From contig NZ_JBCAQT010000005.1 in NCBI RefSeq assembly GCF_038419845.1, forward strand, positions 186,001 to 250,000: a stretch of 64,000 bases of DNA. Direction: 5' to 3'. The notes beneath the pieces were generated by a model. That model was not told the DNA's origin. It did not search any database and saw nothing but the letters and a program-made list of their open reading frames with translations. This document shows, in pieces, positions 49,093 to 58,740 of the stretch. Position numbers and translations under genes: made by a program. Numbering within the stretch: position 1 is the stretch's first letter; every line of letters starts with the position of its first letter. This DNA comes from Marinimicrobium sp038419845. GTDB lineage: Bacteria; Pseudomonadota; Gammaproteobacteria; Pseudomonadales; Cellvibrionaceae.

Positions 49093-50496
49093 TTACTCCA
49101 TGGCGGCCGGCGCTGATCCGGCCCCAAACTCTGCTTTCACCCCTGCGCCACCCAGTTCAGAGCGCTCGAGGCTGAGCTGCCCGCCGTAACTGCGCACAAT
49201 GTCGGCCGCCACCGCCAGGCCGATGCCCTGGCCGGGCTGCAGGCTGTCCAGCCGTTGGCCGCGCTGCAATACCCGCTCCCGCTCGGCTTCCGGGACCCCG
49301 GGGCCATCATCGTCCACTTGCAGAACCAGCGTGTTCCCGTCGCCCCGGGCGCTGAGTCGTACCCGGGCCCGGCCGTATTTGTAGGCATTGTCGAGCAGGT
49401 TACCGAGCAGCTCCAGCAGATCCTGTTCGTCGCCGGGAAAGCGTACCTCGGGCGCCAGCGCCAGCTCGGCGTCGATGGGTTTGTCCCGGTAAACCTTGTC
49501 CAGCGTCTGGATCAGGCGCTCGGCGGCCGGCTGGATGGGCGCCCGGCGGTGCAGCCCCTGTTGCTGCTCTGATACGGCCCGCTTGAGCTGATAGTTCACC
49601 ACCTGGTCCATCCGGTCGACCTGGTCGCGGACTACCTGATGCAGTGAATCATCCGTCTGACGCCGCTCGGAGGAGTCCTCCGCGTGGCTGCGAAGCACGG
49701 ACAGCGGGGTTTTGAGACTGTGTGCCAGGTTGCTCAGGCTCTCCCGGTAGCGTTGGCGCAGCGCCTGCTCGCGCTGGAGCACCTGGTTGAGGTTGTCGAC
49801 GATCGGTTGCAGCTCGCGCGGGTGCTGCCCGCGAATGTGGCCGGTCTCGCCCCGGCGCATGGCATCGAGTGCCTGGGCCAGCTTGGGCAGCGGCCGTAGG
49901 CCCCAGCGCAGAATCGCGCTCTGGGTGAGCAACAGGACCAGAGCGGCGGCGCCCAGCCAGCGCCAGAGCTGGCTCCGGTAGCTGGCAAGCTCGGCACGAT
50001 AGGCGCTCTGGTCGCGCAGCAGAGTGATCTGAAAGGGGTGTTCGGCGCCGCTGTCATCCTCCCAGATGACCGCATAGCGGGCGCGCCAGTGGGGTTGCTC
50101 CTGCAGCTGCACTTCATCCATCTCCAGTCGCCCGGGTTCCGCCAGTGGGGCGCTCAGGGAGGGTATTGATGACAGTAATCTGGCCGAACTCGACTGCCAG
50201 ATGGGCCGCTCGTCCGTCGGCGATTCGATGATCGCGTAGAGGCCGGAGTTGACCCGCTCGAACTCCGGCTCCAGCAGGGCTTCGGGCATATCCAGTGTAG
50301 CCCCGTTTTCGGTCTGCTCCAGCTCGGCGACACTGAGCAGCAGATAGACGTGGCTCTGGAGCCGCTCCTCGGCCGCCGTGGTCAGGCTGCGCTGGAAGGC
50401 GCGCTCGAGCACCAGTCCGGTGGCCCCCAGAAAGATGGGCAGCAGGCAGATCGAGGCCAGAAACAGGCGGCTGCTGATTGACAGAGGGCGGCTCAC
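49093..50496 (-). CDS. Sensor histidine kinase of a two-component system
   Basis: A 467-residue inner-membrane kinase. N-terminal helix at about residues 12-32, a periplasmic sensor region, second helix near 177-195 (WLGAAALVLLLTQSAIL), HAMP-like linker, phospho-acceptor NLAHSLKTPLSVLRSHAED (His at about 266) and ATPase motifs LLGNLLDNAYKYG (N box), VDDDGPGVPE (G1) and GQGIGLAVAADIV (G2). The A-H-S-L-K-T-P variant is typical of PhoQ-like kinases. It overlaps the response regulator by 4 bases. Signal unknown; the PepSY protein in the same operon suggests an envelope or metal-related signal. Confidence 0.9.
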   Translation of the reverse strand: MSRPLSISSRLFLASICLLPIFLGATGLVLERAFQRSLTTAAEERLQSHVYLLLSVAELEQTENGATLDMPEALLEPEFERVNSGLYAIIESPTDERPIWQSSSARLLSSIPSLSAPLAEPGRLEMDEVQLQEQPHWRARYAVIWEDDSGAEHPFQITLLRDQSAYRAELASYRSQLWRWLGAAALVLLLTQSAILRWGLRPLPKLAQALDAMRRGETGHIRGQHPRELQPIVDNLNQVLQREQALRQRYRESLSNLAHSLKTPLSVLRSHAEDSSERRQTDDSLHQVVRDQVDRMDQVVNYQLKRAVSEQQQGLHRRAPIQPAAERLIQTLDKVYRDKPIDAELALAPEVRFPGDEQDLLELLGNLLDNAYKYGRARVRLSARGDGNTLVLQVDDDGPGVPEAERERVLQRGQRLDSLQPGQGIGLAVAADIVRSYGGQLSLERSELGGAGVKAEFGAGSAPAAME

Positions 50497-51182
50497 GTCG
50501 TCGGGGGCTCCCCGGGCAGGTTCAATCGATACCCCAGGCCGCGTTGGGTGGTGATCAGTTTCAGTTGGCCGTCCGGGTCCAGCTTGCGCCGCAGTCGGCC
50601 GATGAACACTTCAATCACGTTGCTGTCCCGATCGAAGTCCTGGTCGTAGAGGTGTTCGGTCAGCTCGGTTTTGGACACCGCCTGGCCCTGATGCAGCGCC
50701 AGATAGGCCAGGGTCTGGTACTCATAGCCGGTCAGCTCCACCGGCTGGTCGTCGAGGGTTACCCGCCGGGCGCTGGTATCAATGCTCAGGGGGCCGCCCC
50801 GGATCACCGCGCTCGCGTGGCCGCTGGCCCGGCGCAGCAGGGCGTTGAGCCGGGCCTTGAGCTCTTCCGGGTGGAAGGGTTTGGTGAGGTAATCGTCGGC
50901 CCCCGACTCCAGCCCCTCAACCTTGTCCTGCCAGGAGCCGCGGGCGGTGAGGATCAGAATGGGGTAGTGGCGCTCTTTGGCCCGCAGCTGGCGAATCAGC
51001 GACACGCCATCAAGCAGAGGCAGGCCCAGGTCGACAATGGCGACGTCGTAGGGGTGCTCCTCTCCCAGGTAGAGGCCCTCCCGGCCATCGGGGGCCACAT
51101 CCACCGCGTGCCCTTCGGCCTGCAGTTGCCGCTGGATCTGTTGGCACAGGGCCGGATCATCTTCCACCACCAGAATGCGCAT
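50493..51182 (-). CDS. OmpR/PhoP family response regulator
   Basis: A 229-residue regulator with a receiver domain (MRILVVEDDPALCQQI; phospho-acceptor Asp in VAIVDLGLPLLDG; Lys in DDYLTKPF) and a C-terminal winged-helix DNA-binding domain ending KLITTQRGLGYRLNLPG. It lies 24 bases after the PepSY gene and overlaps the kinase gene (ATGA), so the three form one operon. Confidence 0.95.
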   Translation of the reverse strand: MRILVVEDDPALCQQIQRQLQAEGHAVDVAPDGREGLYLGEEHPYDVAIVDLGLPLLDGVSLIRQLRAKERHYPILILTARGSWQDKVEGLESGADDYLTKPFHPEELKARLNALLRRASGHASAVIRGGPLSIDTSARRVTLDDQPVELTGYEYQTLAYLALHQGQAVSKTELTEHLYDQDFDRDSNVIEVFIGRLRRKLDPDGQLKLITTQRGLGYRLNLPGEPPTT

Positions 51183-51206
51183 AACAGAACTCCCTACGGG
51201 TTGCGA

Positions 51207-51542
51207 TCAGGAGCGGAGCAGACGGCCGCTCTGGGCGTCGACTCCGACGTTTCGGACACGGCCATTGTCCAGCAGGATTTTCACCCGGTAGATCAGTCGG
51301 CCGTTTTTCTGCGTCGATTGCACCTTGAGCACCTTGCCGCCGTAATGCTTCTGCACGATGGCGGCCGCCTGGGAGGCCGAGATGCGCTCCTCCGACTGGG
51401 CGAGCACCATCGGGCTGGCGCCGTGGGCGGGGGCTGCAACAGTAAACGCGGTGCCGGAGGCGGCAATCAGCACCAACAGTAAGCGGGCGCCGAGTGCCAG
51501 GCGGCGCGCAAGCGGGAGCGAGATCAATGGGCCGTATGTCAT
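51207..51542 (-). CDS. PepSY domain periplasmic protein
   Basis: A 111-residue exported protein. ATG 51542 gives a basic N-terminus and hydrophobic signal (LLLVLIAASGTAFTVAAPA). The mature part is a single PepSY domain: ISASQAAAIVQKHYGGKVLK, then RLIYRVKILLDNGRVRNVGV and DAQSGRLL. PepSY domains act as inhibitors or sensors in the envelope. Being first in an operon with a two-component system, it may modulate the kinase. A much longer open frame continues upstream on this strand, but it lies opposite proA and is not coding. Confidence 0.85.
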   Translation of the reverse strand: MTYGPLISLPLARRLALGARLLLVLIAASGTAFTVAAPAHGASPMVLAQSEERISASQAAAIVQKHYGGKVLKVQSTQKNGRLIYRVKILLDNGRVRNVGVDAQSGRLLRS

Positions 51543-51794
51543 AGTCTGGTATCCGGAGGCTGTACCCGCGTAGCTTACCCTGTCGCGTCCCGGGTTTACA
51601 GGCGTCGACCGTTTCAGTGTACCTGCCGGAGCTGAACCGAAGCTGAAAGTGGGCCAGGGACGCGGTTGGGGGCAAAATGCCTGAAACGCCAGTCGCAAAA
51701 AGGCCCAAAAGGCACGGGTAAACAGGGTATAATTGCCCCATTCGAGACAACGTGAACCGCATTGACCGAACCCGAGGTTGAGAACCAGACTTTT

Positions 51795-53060
51795 ATGACC
51801 GAACAAGACACCGTGATTGACTACATGGCCGAGCTGGGGCGCAATGCCCGCGCCGCTTCCCGCAAGCTGGCGGCGGCCTCCACCGGGGTGAAAAACCGTG
51901 CACTGCTGGCCATGGCCGAAGCGCTGGACGGCGCGCGCGCCGAGCTGGCCACGGAAAACCAGAAAGACCTGGACGCCGGTCAGGCCAATGGCCTGGAGCC
52001 GGCCCTGCTGGATCGCCTGGCGCTCAAGCCCGCCACCATCGATGGCATGATCGAAGGCCTGCGCCAGGTGGCGGCACTGCCGGACCCCTGCGGTGCCATT
52101 ACCGATATGACCTATCGCCCCAGCGGCATTCAGGTGGGCAAGATGCGCGTCCCCCTGGGCGTGGTCGGCATCATTTACGAGTCGCGCCCGAACGTGACCA
52201 TTGATGCCGCCAGCCTGTGCCTGAAGTCGGGCAACGCCGCGATTCTGCGCGGCGGCAGCGAGGCCATTCACTCCAACCGGGCCATTGCCCGCTGTCTGGC
52301 CCGGGGGCTGACCGAGGCAGGCCTGCCCACCACGACCGTGCAAGTCGTCGAAACCACCGACCGCGCCGCCGTGGGCGAACTGATCACCATGCCCGAGTAC
52401 GTGGATGTGATCGTGCCCCGGGGCGGCAAGAGCCTGATTGAGCGTATCAGTCGCGACGCCCGGGTGCCGGTGATCAAGCACCTGGACGGCATCTGCCACG
52501 TTTATATCGACGGCAAGGCGGATCTGGACAAGGCCTTTGATATTGCCCTGAACTCCAAGACCCACCGCTACGGCGTCTGCAACGCGATGGAGACCCTGCT
52601 GGTCAGCCGCGAAGTGGCGGCCGAGATTCTGCCGCGCCTGGCGGAGGCCTACCGCGAGAAAGGCGTGGAGCTGCGTGGCTGCGAGCGCACCCGGGAGCTG
52701 ATTGAGGCCCAGAACGCCACCGACGAAGACTGGGCCACCGAATATCTGGCACCCGTCCTCTCGATCCGGGTAGTGGATGATATGGATCAGGCCATCGAGC
52801 ATATTGCCCGCTACAGCTCGGCGCACACCGAATCCATCGTGACCGAGGACTACACCCGGGCGCGTCGCTTCCTGACCGAGGTGGATTCCAGCTCGGTGAT
52901 GGTCAATGCCTCCACCCGCTTTGCCGATGGCTTCGAGTACGGGCTGGGCGCCGAAATCGGCATCTCCACCGACAAGTTGCACGCCCGCGGCCCGGTGGGC
53001 CTGGAAGGGCTGACCTCCCAGAAGTGGGTGGTGCTGGGCGACGGGCACATCCGCTCCTGA
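51795..53060 (+). CDS. proA: Gamma-glutamyl phosphate reductase
   Basis: A 421-residue cytoplasmic enzyme; ATG 51795 gives the normal length, preferred to a TTG 11 codons earlier. It reduces gamma-glutamyl phosphate to glutamate semialdehyde in proline synthesis. Motifs: VPLGVVGIIYESRPNVTIDA, LKSGNAAILRGGSEAI and the catalytic Cys in HRYGVCNAMETLLVS. Near the end, MVNASTRFADGFEYGLGAEIGI is typical. Its TGA stop overlaps the ATG of nadD by one base. Confidence 0.95.
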   Translation: MTEQDTVIDYMAELGRNARAASRKLAAASTGVKNRALLAMAEALDGARAELATENQKDLDAGQANGLEPALLDRLALKPATIDGMIEGLRQVAALPDPCGAITDMTYRPSGIQVGKMRVPLGVVGIIYESRPNVTIDAASLCLKSGNAAILRGGSEAIHSNRAIARCLARGLTEAGLPTTTVQVVETTDRAAVGELITMPEYVDVIVPRGGKSLIERISRDARVPVIKHLDGICHVYIDGKADLDKAFDIALNSKTHRYGVCNAMETLLVSREVAAEILPRLAEAYREKGVELRGCERTRELIEAQNATDEDWATEYLAPVLSIRVVDDMDQAIEHIARYSSAHTESIVTEDYTRARRFLTEVDSSSVMVNASTRFADGFEYGLGAEIGISTDKLHARGPVGLEGLTSQKWVVLGDGHIRS

Positions 53061-53722
53061 TGACCGAGAAGCACAGCGGCATGCGGCGCAAAATCGGCCT
53101 CTTTGGCGGTACCTTCGACCCGGTGCACAACGGGCACCTGCGTATGGCTTTGGAGGCCGGTGAGGAACTGGCGCTGGAGCAGGTGCGCCTGCTGCCCTGC
53201 CACCGGCCGCCGCACCGCGAAACTCCCAATGTCGACAGCGACCAGCGCACCCATATGCTGCGCCTGGCCGTTGAGTCCTGCCCGCTGCTGAAGCTGGACG
53301 ACCGGGAGCTGCGCCGCGACGGGCCCTCCTATACCCTGGAGACGCTCCAGAGCCTGCGCGCCGAGCTGGGGCCCGAGGTGAGTCTGATCTGGGTCATGGG
53401 CAGTGACTCCTTCCTGGGGCTCGAGTCCTGGCACCGCTGGCGCGAGTTGCTCGATTACGCACACCTTCTGGTGGTGGCCCGGCCCGGTTGGGAACTCCCG
53501 CAGGAAGGGGCACTCCATGACTGGTTGCTCAACCATCGGGCGGAGTCCCAACAAAGTCTGGAGGCGACCCCGGCGGGCTCGGTACTGGTGCGCTCGTTGC
53601 GCCTGCTGCCCATTTCGGCCACTGAGATACGGCAGATCATCGCCGGCGGCCAGTCCCCCCAGTTTTTACTGCCCGAATCAGTCTGGCAGTATGTTCAAAA
53701 ACGCCGGCTTTACCATCCTTGA
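53060..53722 (+). CDS. nadD: Nicotinate-nucleotide adenylyltransferase
   Basis: A 220-residue enzyme making deamido-NAD from nicotinate mononucleotide and ATP. The nucleotidyltransferase motif is GLFGGTFDPVHNGHL (H-x-G-H) at the N-terminus, and PISATEIRQII is near the C-terminus. The start is the ATG overlapping the proA stop. The order proA-nadD-rsfS-rlmH is the common one in Pseudomonas and relatives. Confidence 0.95.
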   Translation: MTEKHSGMRRKIGLFGGTFDPVHNGHLRMALEAGEELALEQVRLLPCHRPPHRETPNVDSDQRTHMLRLAVESCPLLKLDDRELRRDGPSYTLETLQSLRAELGPEVSLIWVMGSDSFLGLESWHRWRELLDYAHLLVVARPGWELPQEGALHDWLLNHRAESQQSLEATPAGSVLVRSLRLLPISATEIRQIIAGGQSPQFLLPESVWQYVQKRRLYHP

Positions 53723-53803
53723 GACGGCGGCCCGGCCGGTGATTGACGCAGGGCCGGTTTTCCATTCACCCCATAGATAGTCAACGAACAGAGTAGGTAG
53801 CGA

Positions 53804-54145
53804 ATGTCCGCAGAGTTAAATCAGATCATTGTCGAGGCCCTGGAAGATCTCAAGGGAAAACAGATTGTCCAGCTCGATGTCAGAGAGCTGAGTTCGGTCA
53901 TGGATACCCTGGTGTTGGCCAGCGGTACCTCCAGCCGGCACGTCAAGTCCCTGGCCAATAACGTCGTGGAAGACGCCAAGCAGCAGGGGCATCCGCCCAT
54001 CGGGGTCGAGGGCGTCGATTCGGGCGACTGGGTTCTGGTCGACTTTGGCGACATTGTCGTGCACGTCATGCAGGAAGAGACCCGCAGTTTCTACGATCTG
54101 GAAAAGCTCTGGTCGATGGAGCCGGGCAGCCGCTCCGCCACCTGA
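53804..54145 (+). CDS. rsfS: Ribosomal silencing factor
   Basis: A 113-residue protein of the RsfS/DUF143 family that binds ribosomal protein uL14 and blocks subunit joining when nutrients are short. Family motifs are VQLDVRELSSVMDTLVLASG, SSRHVKSLANNV, GVDSGDWVLVDFGDIVVHVM and the tail FYDLEKLW. It lies 81 bases after nadD and 10 bases before rlmH, in the usual order. Confidence 0.95.
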   Translation: MSAELNQIIVEALEDLKGKQIVQLDVRELSSVMDTLVLASGTSSRHVKSLANNVVEDAKQQGHPPIGVEGVDSGDWVLVDFGDIVVHVMQEETRSFYDLEKLWSMEPGSRSAT

Positions 54146-54155
54146 GTCGCCGACC

Positions 54156-54623
54156 ATGCGCATTCGTCTGATTGCTGTCGGGACCAAAATGCCCGCCTGG
54201 ATCGAGCAGGGGTACACCGAGTACGCCAAGCGTCTGCCCCGGGACTGCACGGTGGAGCTCGTGGAATTGCCGCTGGGACCGCGTGGCAAGAGTGGCTCGC
54301 CGGCGGTGGCCATTGAGCGCGAAGGGCAGGCCATGCAGGCCGCCGTCGGCAAGGGCGACAAGGTGATCGCGTTGGAGGTGGAAGGCCGCCCCTGGAGCAC
54401 CGAGAAGCTGGCACAGAATATGGACGCCTGGCGGATGAGTGGGGCCAACTACAGCCTGCTGATCGGTGGGCCGGATGGCCTGTCCCCAGCATGCCGGGCG
54501 CTCGCTGAAAGTGAGTGGTCACTGTCGCCACTGACACTGCCGCACCCACTGGTGCGCCTGGTGGTGATCGAGCAGCTGTACCGGGCCTACTCGATCCTGC
54601 ACAATCACCCCTACCATAAATAA
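54156..54623 (+). CDS. rlmH: 23S rRNA (pseudouridine-1915-N3)-methyltransferase
   Basis: A 155-residue SPOUT-class methyltransferase starting at ATG 54156 (MRIRLIAVGTKMPAWIEQGY). The knotted SAM site is LLIGGPDGLSPACRALAE, and the C-terminal LVRLVVIEQLYRAYSILHN is highly typical. It methylates pseudouridine 1915 in helix 69 of 23S rRNA. Followed 21 bases later by mrdA. Confidence 0.97.
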   Translation: MRIRLIAVGTKMPAWIEQGYTEYAKRLPRDCTVELVELPLGPRGKSGSPAVAIEREGQAMQAAVGKGDKVIALEVEGRPWSTEKLAQNMDAWRMSGANYSLLIGGPDGLSPACRALAESEWSLSPLTLPHPLVRLVVIEQLYRAYSILHNHPYHK

Positions 54624-54644
54624 CGCCACGACCCCCGAGACGCC

Positions 54645-56501
54645 ATGTCAGAAGACCAGCGCTTTAAAGACCATCACCGCGAATCGAGGATATTCCTCAG
54701 TCGGGTGATCATCACCTCGGTGATCATGGCGTTGCTGGTGGCGCTCGTGGTGGCGCGCTATTACAGCCTGCAGGTGGTGCATCATGAAGACTATGCCACC
54801 CGCTCGGACCGCAACCGGGTGCACGTCCAGCCCGTGCCCCCCACCCGGGGGCTGATTTACGACCGCAATGGCGAGCTGCTGGCCGATAATCGGCCCAGCT
54901 ACACCCTGTCGGTCATTCGCGAGCGGGTCGACGATATGGACGCCACCCTGGCGCTTTTGCGCGACCTGGTGGATGTCTCCCAGAACGACCTGGAAAAATT
55001 CTACGATCAGCTGCAGCAGTGGCGCCGCCCCTTTGAGGCCATTCCGCTGCGCTTCCGCCTGACCGAGGAAGAAATCGCCCGGCTGGCGGTCAACGAATTC
55101 CGCCTGGAAGGGGTCGAAGTCAACGCCCAGTTGGTGCGCCACTACCCGAAGGGCGAGCTGTTCGCGCACGTGCTCGGCTATGTGGGCCGCATCAGCCAGG
55201 CGGACCTGGCCGAGTTTGAAGAAGATCAGTACCAGCGTTACAGCGGTACCCACTCGATCGGCAAATCGGGTCTGGAGCATCAGTACGAAGGGCTGCTTCT
55301 GGGGCAGGCCGGCAGCCAGAATGTGGAGACCAACGCCCGGGGGCGAGTGCTGCGTGTGCTCGACCGGGTCGACCCCAAGCCGGGCGAGGACATTTATCTG
55401 CACCTGGATGCGCGCCTGCAGAAGGCCGCCTCCGAAGCTCTGGGCGATCACCGGGGCGCGGTGGTGGCCATGGACGTCAATACCGGGGGCATTCTGGCCG
55501 CGGTCTCCATGCCCAGTTTCGATCCCAACCTGTTCGTCACCGGCATCAGCTTCCGCAATTACCGTGAACTCAATCAGTCCCTGGATCTACCGCTCTACAA
55601 TCGCTTCCTGCAGGGTCAGTACCCGCCGGGGTCGACGCTCAAACCCATGATCGGTCTTGGGGGGCTGCACCACGATGTGGTTGATACCGACACGACCGTC
55701 CGCGACCCGGGCTACTATCGCCTGCCCGGCGTCGACCGGCTCTACCGGGACTGGAAGCGCGAGGGGCACGGCATGAAGGTGGACCTGCACCAGGCGGTGG
55801 TGGAATCCTGCGATGTGTATTATTACGATCTCGGGCATCGGATGGGGGTGGATCTGATGCACAAGTTTGGCGAGCACTTTGGCCTGGGGCGGCGCACCGG
55901 TGTGGACATTCCCTCCGAGCGCAGCGGCAACTGGCCCTCGCGGGAATGGAAGCGCAATAACCGGGGGATGGCCTGGTATCCGGGCGATAACCTGAACATG
56001 GCCATCGGTCAGGGTTATGTGCTCACCACGCCCATTCAACTGGCCCAGGTCACGACCACCCTGGCAAACCGGGGCCGGCGACTGCGCCCGCAGATGGTGC
56101 GCCAGATCGGGGAGCAGGAACAGCTGCCGGCACTGGAAGAGCATCTGCAGGTGGATCAGGAGCACTGGGACTATGTTCTGGAAGCCATGCGCGACGTCAT
56201 GCATGGTCCGCGCGGCACGGCCCGCCGGGCGGCTTTCGGGGCCGACTACGAAATGGCCGGCAAGACCGGTACCGCCCAGGTGGTCGCCATCCCCCAGGGC
56301 GAGGAGTACGACTCCGAAGCGCTGGAAGAGCGTCAGCGCGACCACGCGCTGTTTGTCGGCTTTGCGCCCGCCGATAACCCGCAGATCGCGGTGGCGGTGG
56401 TGGTAGAAAACGGCGAATCCGGCTCGGGGGTCGCGGCACCCGTGGCCCGACGGGTGTTCGATGCGCATTTGCGGGGGCTTTATGAAGTACCGGCCGAGTA
56501 A
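54645..56501 (+). CDS. mrdA: Penicillin-binding protein 2 (peptidoglycan D,D-transpeptidase)
   Basis: A 618-residue elongasome transpeptidase. A single N-terminal membrane helix (VIITSVIMALLVALVVARY), then the pedestal domain, then the transpeptidase domain with catalytic Ser in GQYPPGSTLKPMIGL (S-x-x-K), VESCDVYYYDLG (S-x-D variant of SxN) and AGKTGTAQ (KTG). It works with the RodA glycosyltransferase encoded 21 bases downstream. Length normal. Confidence 0.97.
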   Translation: MSEDQRFKDHHRESRIFLSRVIITSVIMALLVALVVARYYSLQVVHHEDYATRSDRNRVHVQPVPPTRGLIYDRNGELLADNRPSYTLSVIRERVDDMDATLALLRDLVDVSQNDLEKFYDQLQQWRRPFEAIPLRFRLTEEEIARLAVNEFRLEGVEVNAQLVRHYPKGELFAHVLGYVGRISQADLAEFEEDQYQRYSGTHSIGKSGLEHQYEGLLLGQAGSQNVETNARGRVLRVLDRVDPKPGEDIYLHLDARLQKAASEALGDHRGAVVAMDVNTGGILAAVSMPSFDPNLFVTGISFRNYRELNQSLDLPLYNRFLQGQYPPGSTLKPMIGLGGLHHDVVDTDTTVRDPGYYRLPGVDRLYRDWKREGHGMKVDLHQAVVESCDVYYYDLGHRMGVDLMHKFGEHFGLGRRTGVDIPSERSGNWPSREWKRNNRGMAWYPGDNLNMAIGQGYVLTTPIQLAQVTTTLANRGRRLRPQMVRQIGEQEQLPALEEHLQVDQEHWDYVLEAMRDVMHGPRGTARRAAFGADYEMAGKTGTAQVVAIPQGEEYDSEALEERQRDHALFVGFAPADNPQIAVAVVVENGESGSGVAAPVARRVFDAHLRGLYEVPAE

Positions 56502-56522
56502 TGGAGCAGAGGGTGTCTGTTG

Positions 56523-57668
56523 ATGAGTGAGCAGGATTTTTTGCGGCGCCTGCCCGAGGCGGGCCACAGTCTGCGTCGGCGTGATCGCCTGCAGCACCGC
56601 CTGCATCTGGATTTCACCCTGTTGTTGCTGTTGGCACTGGTGGCCGGCTATGGTCTGATCGTGCTGTACAGTGCCAATGGCCAGTCGATGGATGGCGTAC
56701 AACGCCAGGGTATCTATTTTGCTCTGGCCTTTGCCGTGATGTTTGTCACCGCGCAGGTTCCACCGCACCTCTTGCGCCGTCTGGCGCCCTGGGCCTACGC
56801 TGCCGGTGTTGCGCTCCTGGTGCTGGTTCTGGTGCTGGGGATTGGTGCCAAAGGCGCCCAGCGCTGGCTAGGTATCGCCGGGTTTCGCTTCCAGCCCTCT
56901 GAGGTGATGAAGCTGGCCATCCCGATCATGATCGCGGCTTATCTGGGGCGGCGGCTGATGCCGCCGAGCCTCAAGCACATTGTTGTCAGTCTGGCACTGG
57001 TTCTGCTGCCCACGGTACTCATTATGTTGCAACCGGATCTGGGGACTTCCCTGCTGGTGGCTTCCTCCGGGCTGGTGGTGTTGTTTTTCGCCGGTCTGTC
57101 GTGGCGCTATCTGCTGGTGGCCGGGGTTGTGATCGTGGCCAGTGTCTGGCCCCTGTGGCAGTTTGTCATGCACGACTACCAGAAGCAGAGGGTACTGACC
57201 CTGCTGGATCCGGAGAAGGACAGCCTGGGCTCGGGCTGGAACATCATCCAGTCCAAAACCGCCATCGGCTCCGGCGGCTATTCGGGCAAAGGGTGGCTGG
57301 AAGGCACCCAATCGCAACTGGATTTTCTGCCCGAGGGGCATACCGATTTTATTATTGCCGTGTTGGGCGAAGAGTTCGGATTTCTGGGCGTCATGGTGCT
57401 GCTCGCGCTCTACTGCCTGATTATCGCCCGCGGACTGTTGATTGCGCTGCGGGCCCAGGACAGCTTCAGCCGGCTGTTGGCGGCCAGCATTACCTTCACG
57501 CTGTTTGTCTACGTCTTTGTCAACGCCGGTATGGTCGCCGGTATGCTGCCGGTGGTGGGGGTCCCCCTGCCACTGGTGAGTCAGGGGGGCACGGCGATCG
57601 TGACCCTGATGGCCGGGTTCGGCCTGCTGATGTCGATTGCCACCGAGCGTCGGCGGGTCTCTCGTTAG
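56523..57668 (+). CDS. rodA: Rod shape-determining peptidoglycan glycosyltransferase
   Basis: A 381-residue SEDS-family protein with ten membrane helices, polymerising lipid II during elongation. Family motifs: GAKGAQRWLGIAGFRFQPSEV, LQPDLGTSLLVASSG, LPEGHTDFIIAVLGEEFGFLG and VGVPLPLVSQGGTAIV. The ATG 56523 is preferred over an in-frame TTG one codon before. Partner of mrdA, with which it is probably co-transcribed. Confidence 0.97.
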   Translation: MSEQDFLRRLPEAGHSLRRRDRLQHRLHLDFTLLLLLALVAGYGLIVLYSANGQSMDGVQRQGIYFALAFAVMFVTAQVPPHLLRRLAPWAYAAGVALLVLVLVLGIGAKGAQRWLGIAGFRFQPSEVMKLAIPIMIAAYLGRRLMPPSLKHIVVSLALVLLPTVLIMLQPDLGTSLLVASSGLVVLFFAGLSWRYLLVAGVVIVASVWPLWQFVMHDYQKQRVLTLLDPEKDSLGSGWNIIQSKTAIGSGGYSGKGWLEGTQSQLDFLPEGHTDFIIAVLGEEFGFLGVMVLLALYCLIIARGLLIALRAQDSFSRLLAASITFTLFVYVFVNAGMVAGMLPVVGVPLPLVSQGGTAIVTLMAGFGLLMSIATERRRVSR

Positions 57669-57726
57669 TGGGCCGCTAGCTCTGGGAATCAATCGCTCAG
57701 CGTCAATCATCAATGTGAGGTGGATC

Positions 57727-58740
57727 TTGTTCAGGACTTTTTCTCTGCGTGCGGCGAGCCTGTCGCTCGCGACAACCGCTCTGGTGTGTGCGGCGGCGGC
57801 CGGGGCCGATTACCGGGAGCATCCCGAGGCCCGGGTATTCATGGCCGAAATGGTCGAGGAGCACGATTTCGAGCTCGAAAAGCTGCAGCGCTGGTTTGCT
57901 CAGGCCGAGCAGAAGGAGGCCATTCTTGAGGCCATTGCCCGGCCGGCCGAACGCACCCGGACCTGGGCCGAGTACCGGCCAATTTTCATTCAGCGGTTGC
58001 GGGTTGATCGCGGGGTCGAGTTCTGGAACGAGCACCGCGACGCGCTGGCCCGGGCCGAGCGGGAGCTGGGCGTGCCGGCGGAAATCATCGTGGCCATCAT
58101 CGGTGTGGAAACCAATTACGGCCGCACGACCGGCTCGTACCGCGTACTGGATGCACTGAGCACTCTGGCCTTTGATTACCCGCCGCGCTCGGCGTTTTTC
58201 CGCCGCGAACTCAAGCAGTACCTGATACTGATGCGCGAACACGAACAGAACCCTTTGGATTTTAAGGGGTCCTATGCCGGAGCGATGGGGCTGGGGCAGT
58301 TCATGCCCTCGAGCTATCGCCACTACGCCGTGGATTTTGATGGCGATGAGTTTGCCGATATCTGGAACAACCCGGTCGATGCCATCGGCAGTGTGGCCAA
58401 CTATTTTGCCGAGCATGGCTGGCGCGCCGGTGAGCCGGTGGTGGTGCGCGCCCGCGCCGCCGAAGAGCTGTCGCCGGAGCTGGAGAGCGAGTGGAACAAA
58501 ATCGATCCACCCGAGCGCACGGTGGCCTACTGGCGCGAGCGGGGTCTGACGCCGATTTTTCCGCTGGCGGGCACTCTGCCGACCCAGGGGCTGCACCTGG
58601 AGGGTGTGCACGGTGATGAATACTGGTTGGCACTGCACAATTTTTACGTGATTACCCGTTATAACCGGAGCCATCTGTACGCTATGGCCTCCTATCAATT
58701 GAGTCTGGCGATAAAAGCCGCCTGGGAGAACAGTCAGTGA
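57727..58740 (+). CDS. mltB: Membrane-bound lytic murein transglycosylase B
   Basis: A 337-residue protein with a TTG start at 57727 (AGGTGG site 4 bases before). An N-terminal hydrophobic signal (SLATTALVCAAAAG) has no lipobox Cys, so it is probably a soluble or loosely attached periplasmic form. Lytic core: VAIIGVETNYGRTTGSYRVLDAL contains the catalytic Glu, and YAGAMGLGQFMPSSYRHYAVDFD is the following conserved part. It cleaves glycan strands to make 1,6-anhydro ends. The last bases overlap the rlpA start. Confidence 0.9.
   Translation: MFRTFSLRAASLSLATTALVCAAAAGADYREHPEARVFMAEMVEEHDFELEKLQRWFAQAEQKEAILEAIARPAERTRTWAEYRPIFIQRLRVDRGVEFWNEHRDALARAERELGVPAEIIVAIIGVETNYGRTTGSYRVLDALSTLAFDYPPRSAFFRRELKQYLILMREHEQNPLDFKGSYAGAMGLGQFMPSSYRHYAVDFDGDEFADIWNNPVDAIGSVANYFAEHGWRAGEPVVVRARAAEELSPELESEWNKIDPPERTVAYWRERGLTPIFPLAGTLPTQGLHLEGVHGDEYWLALHNFYVITRYNRSHLYAMASYQLSLAIKAAWENSQ

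Noticed and set aside
51543..53048. Long upstream extension of the PepSY frame
   Set aside because: It runs antisense to proA. Only the last 111 codons from ATG 51542 show a signal peptide and PepSY domain.
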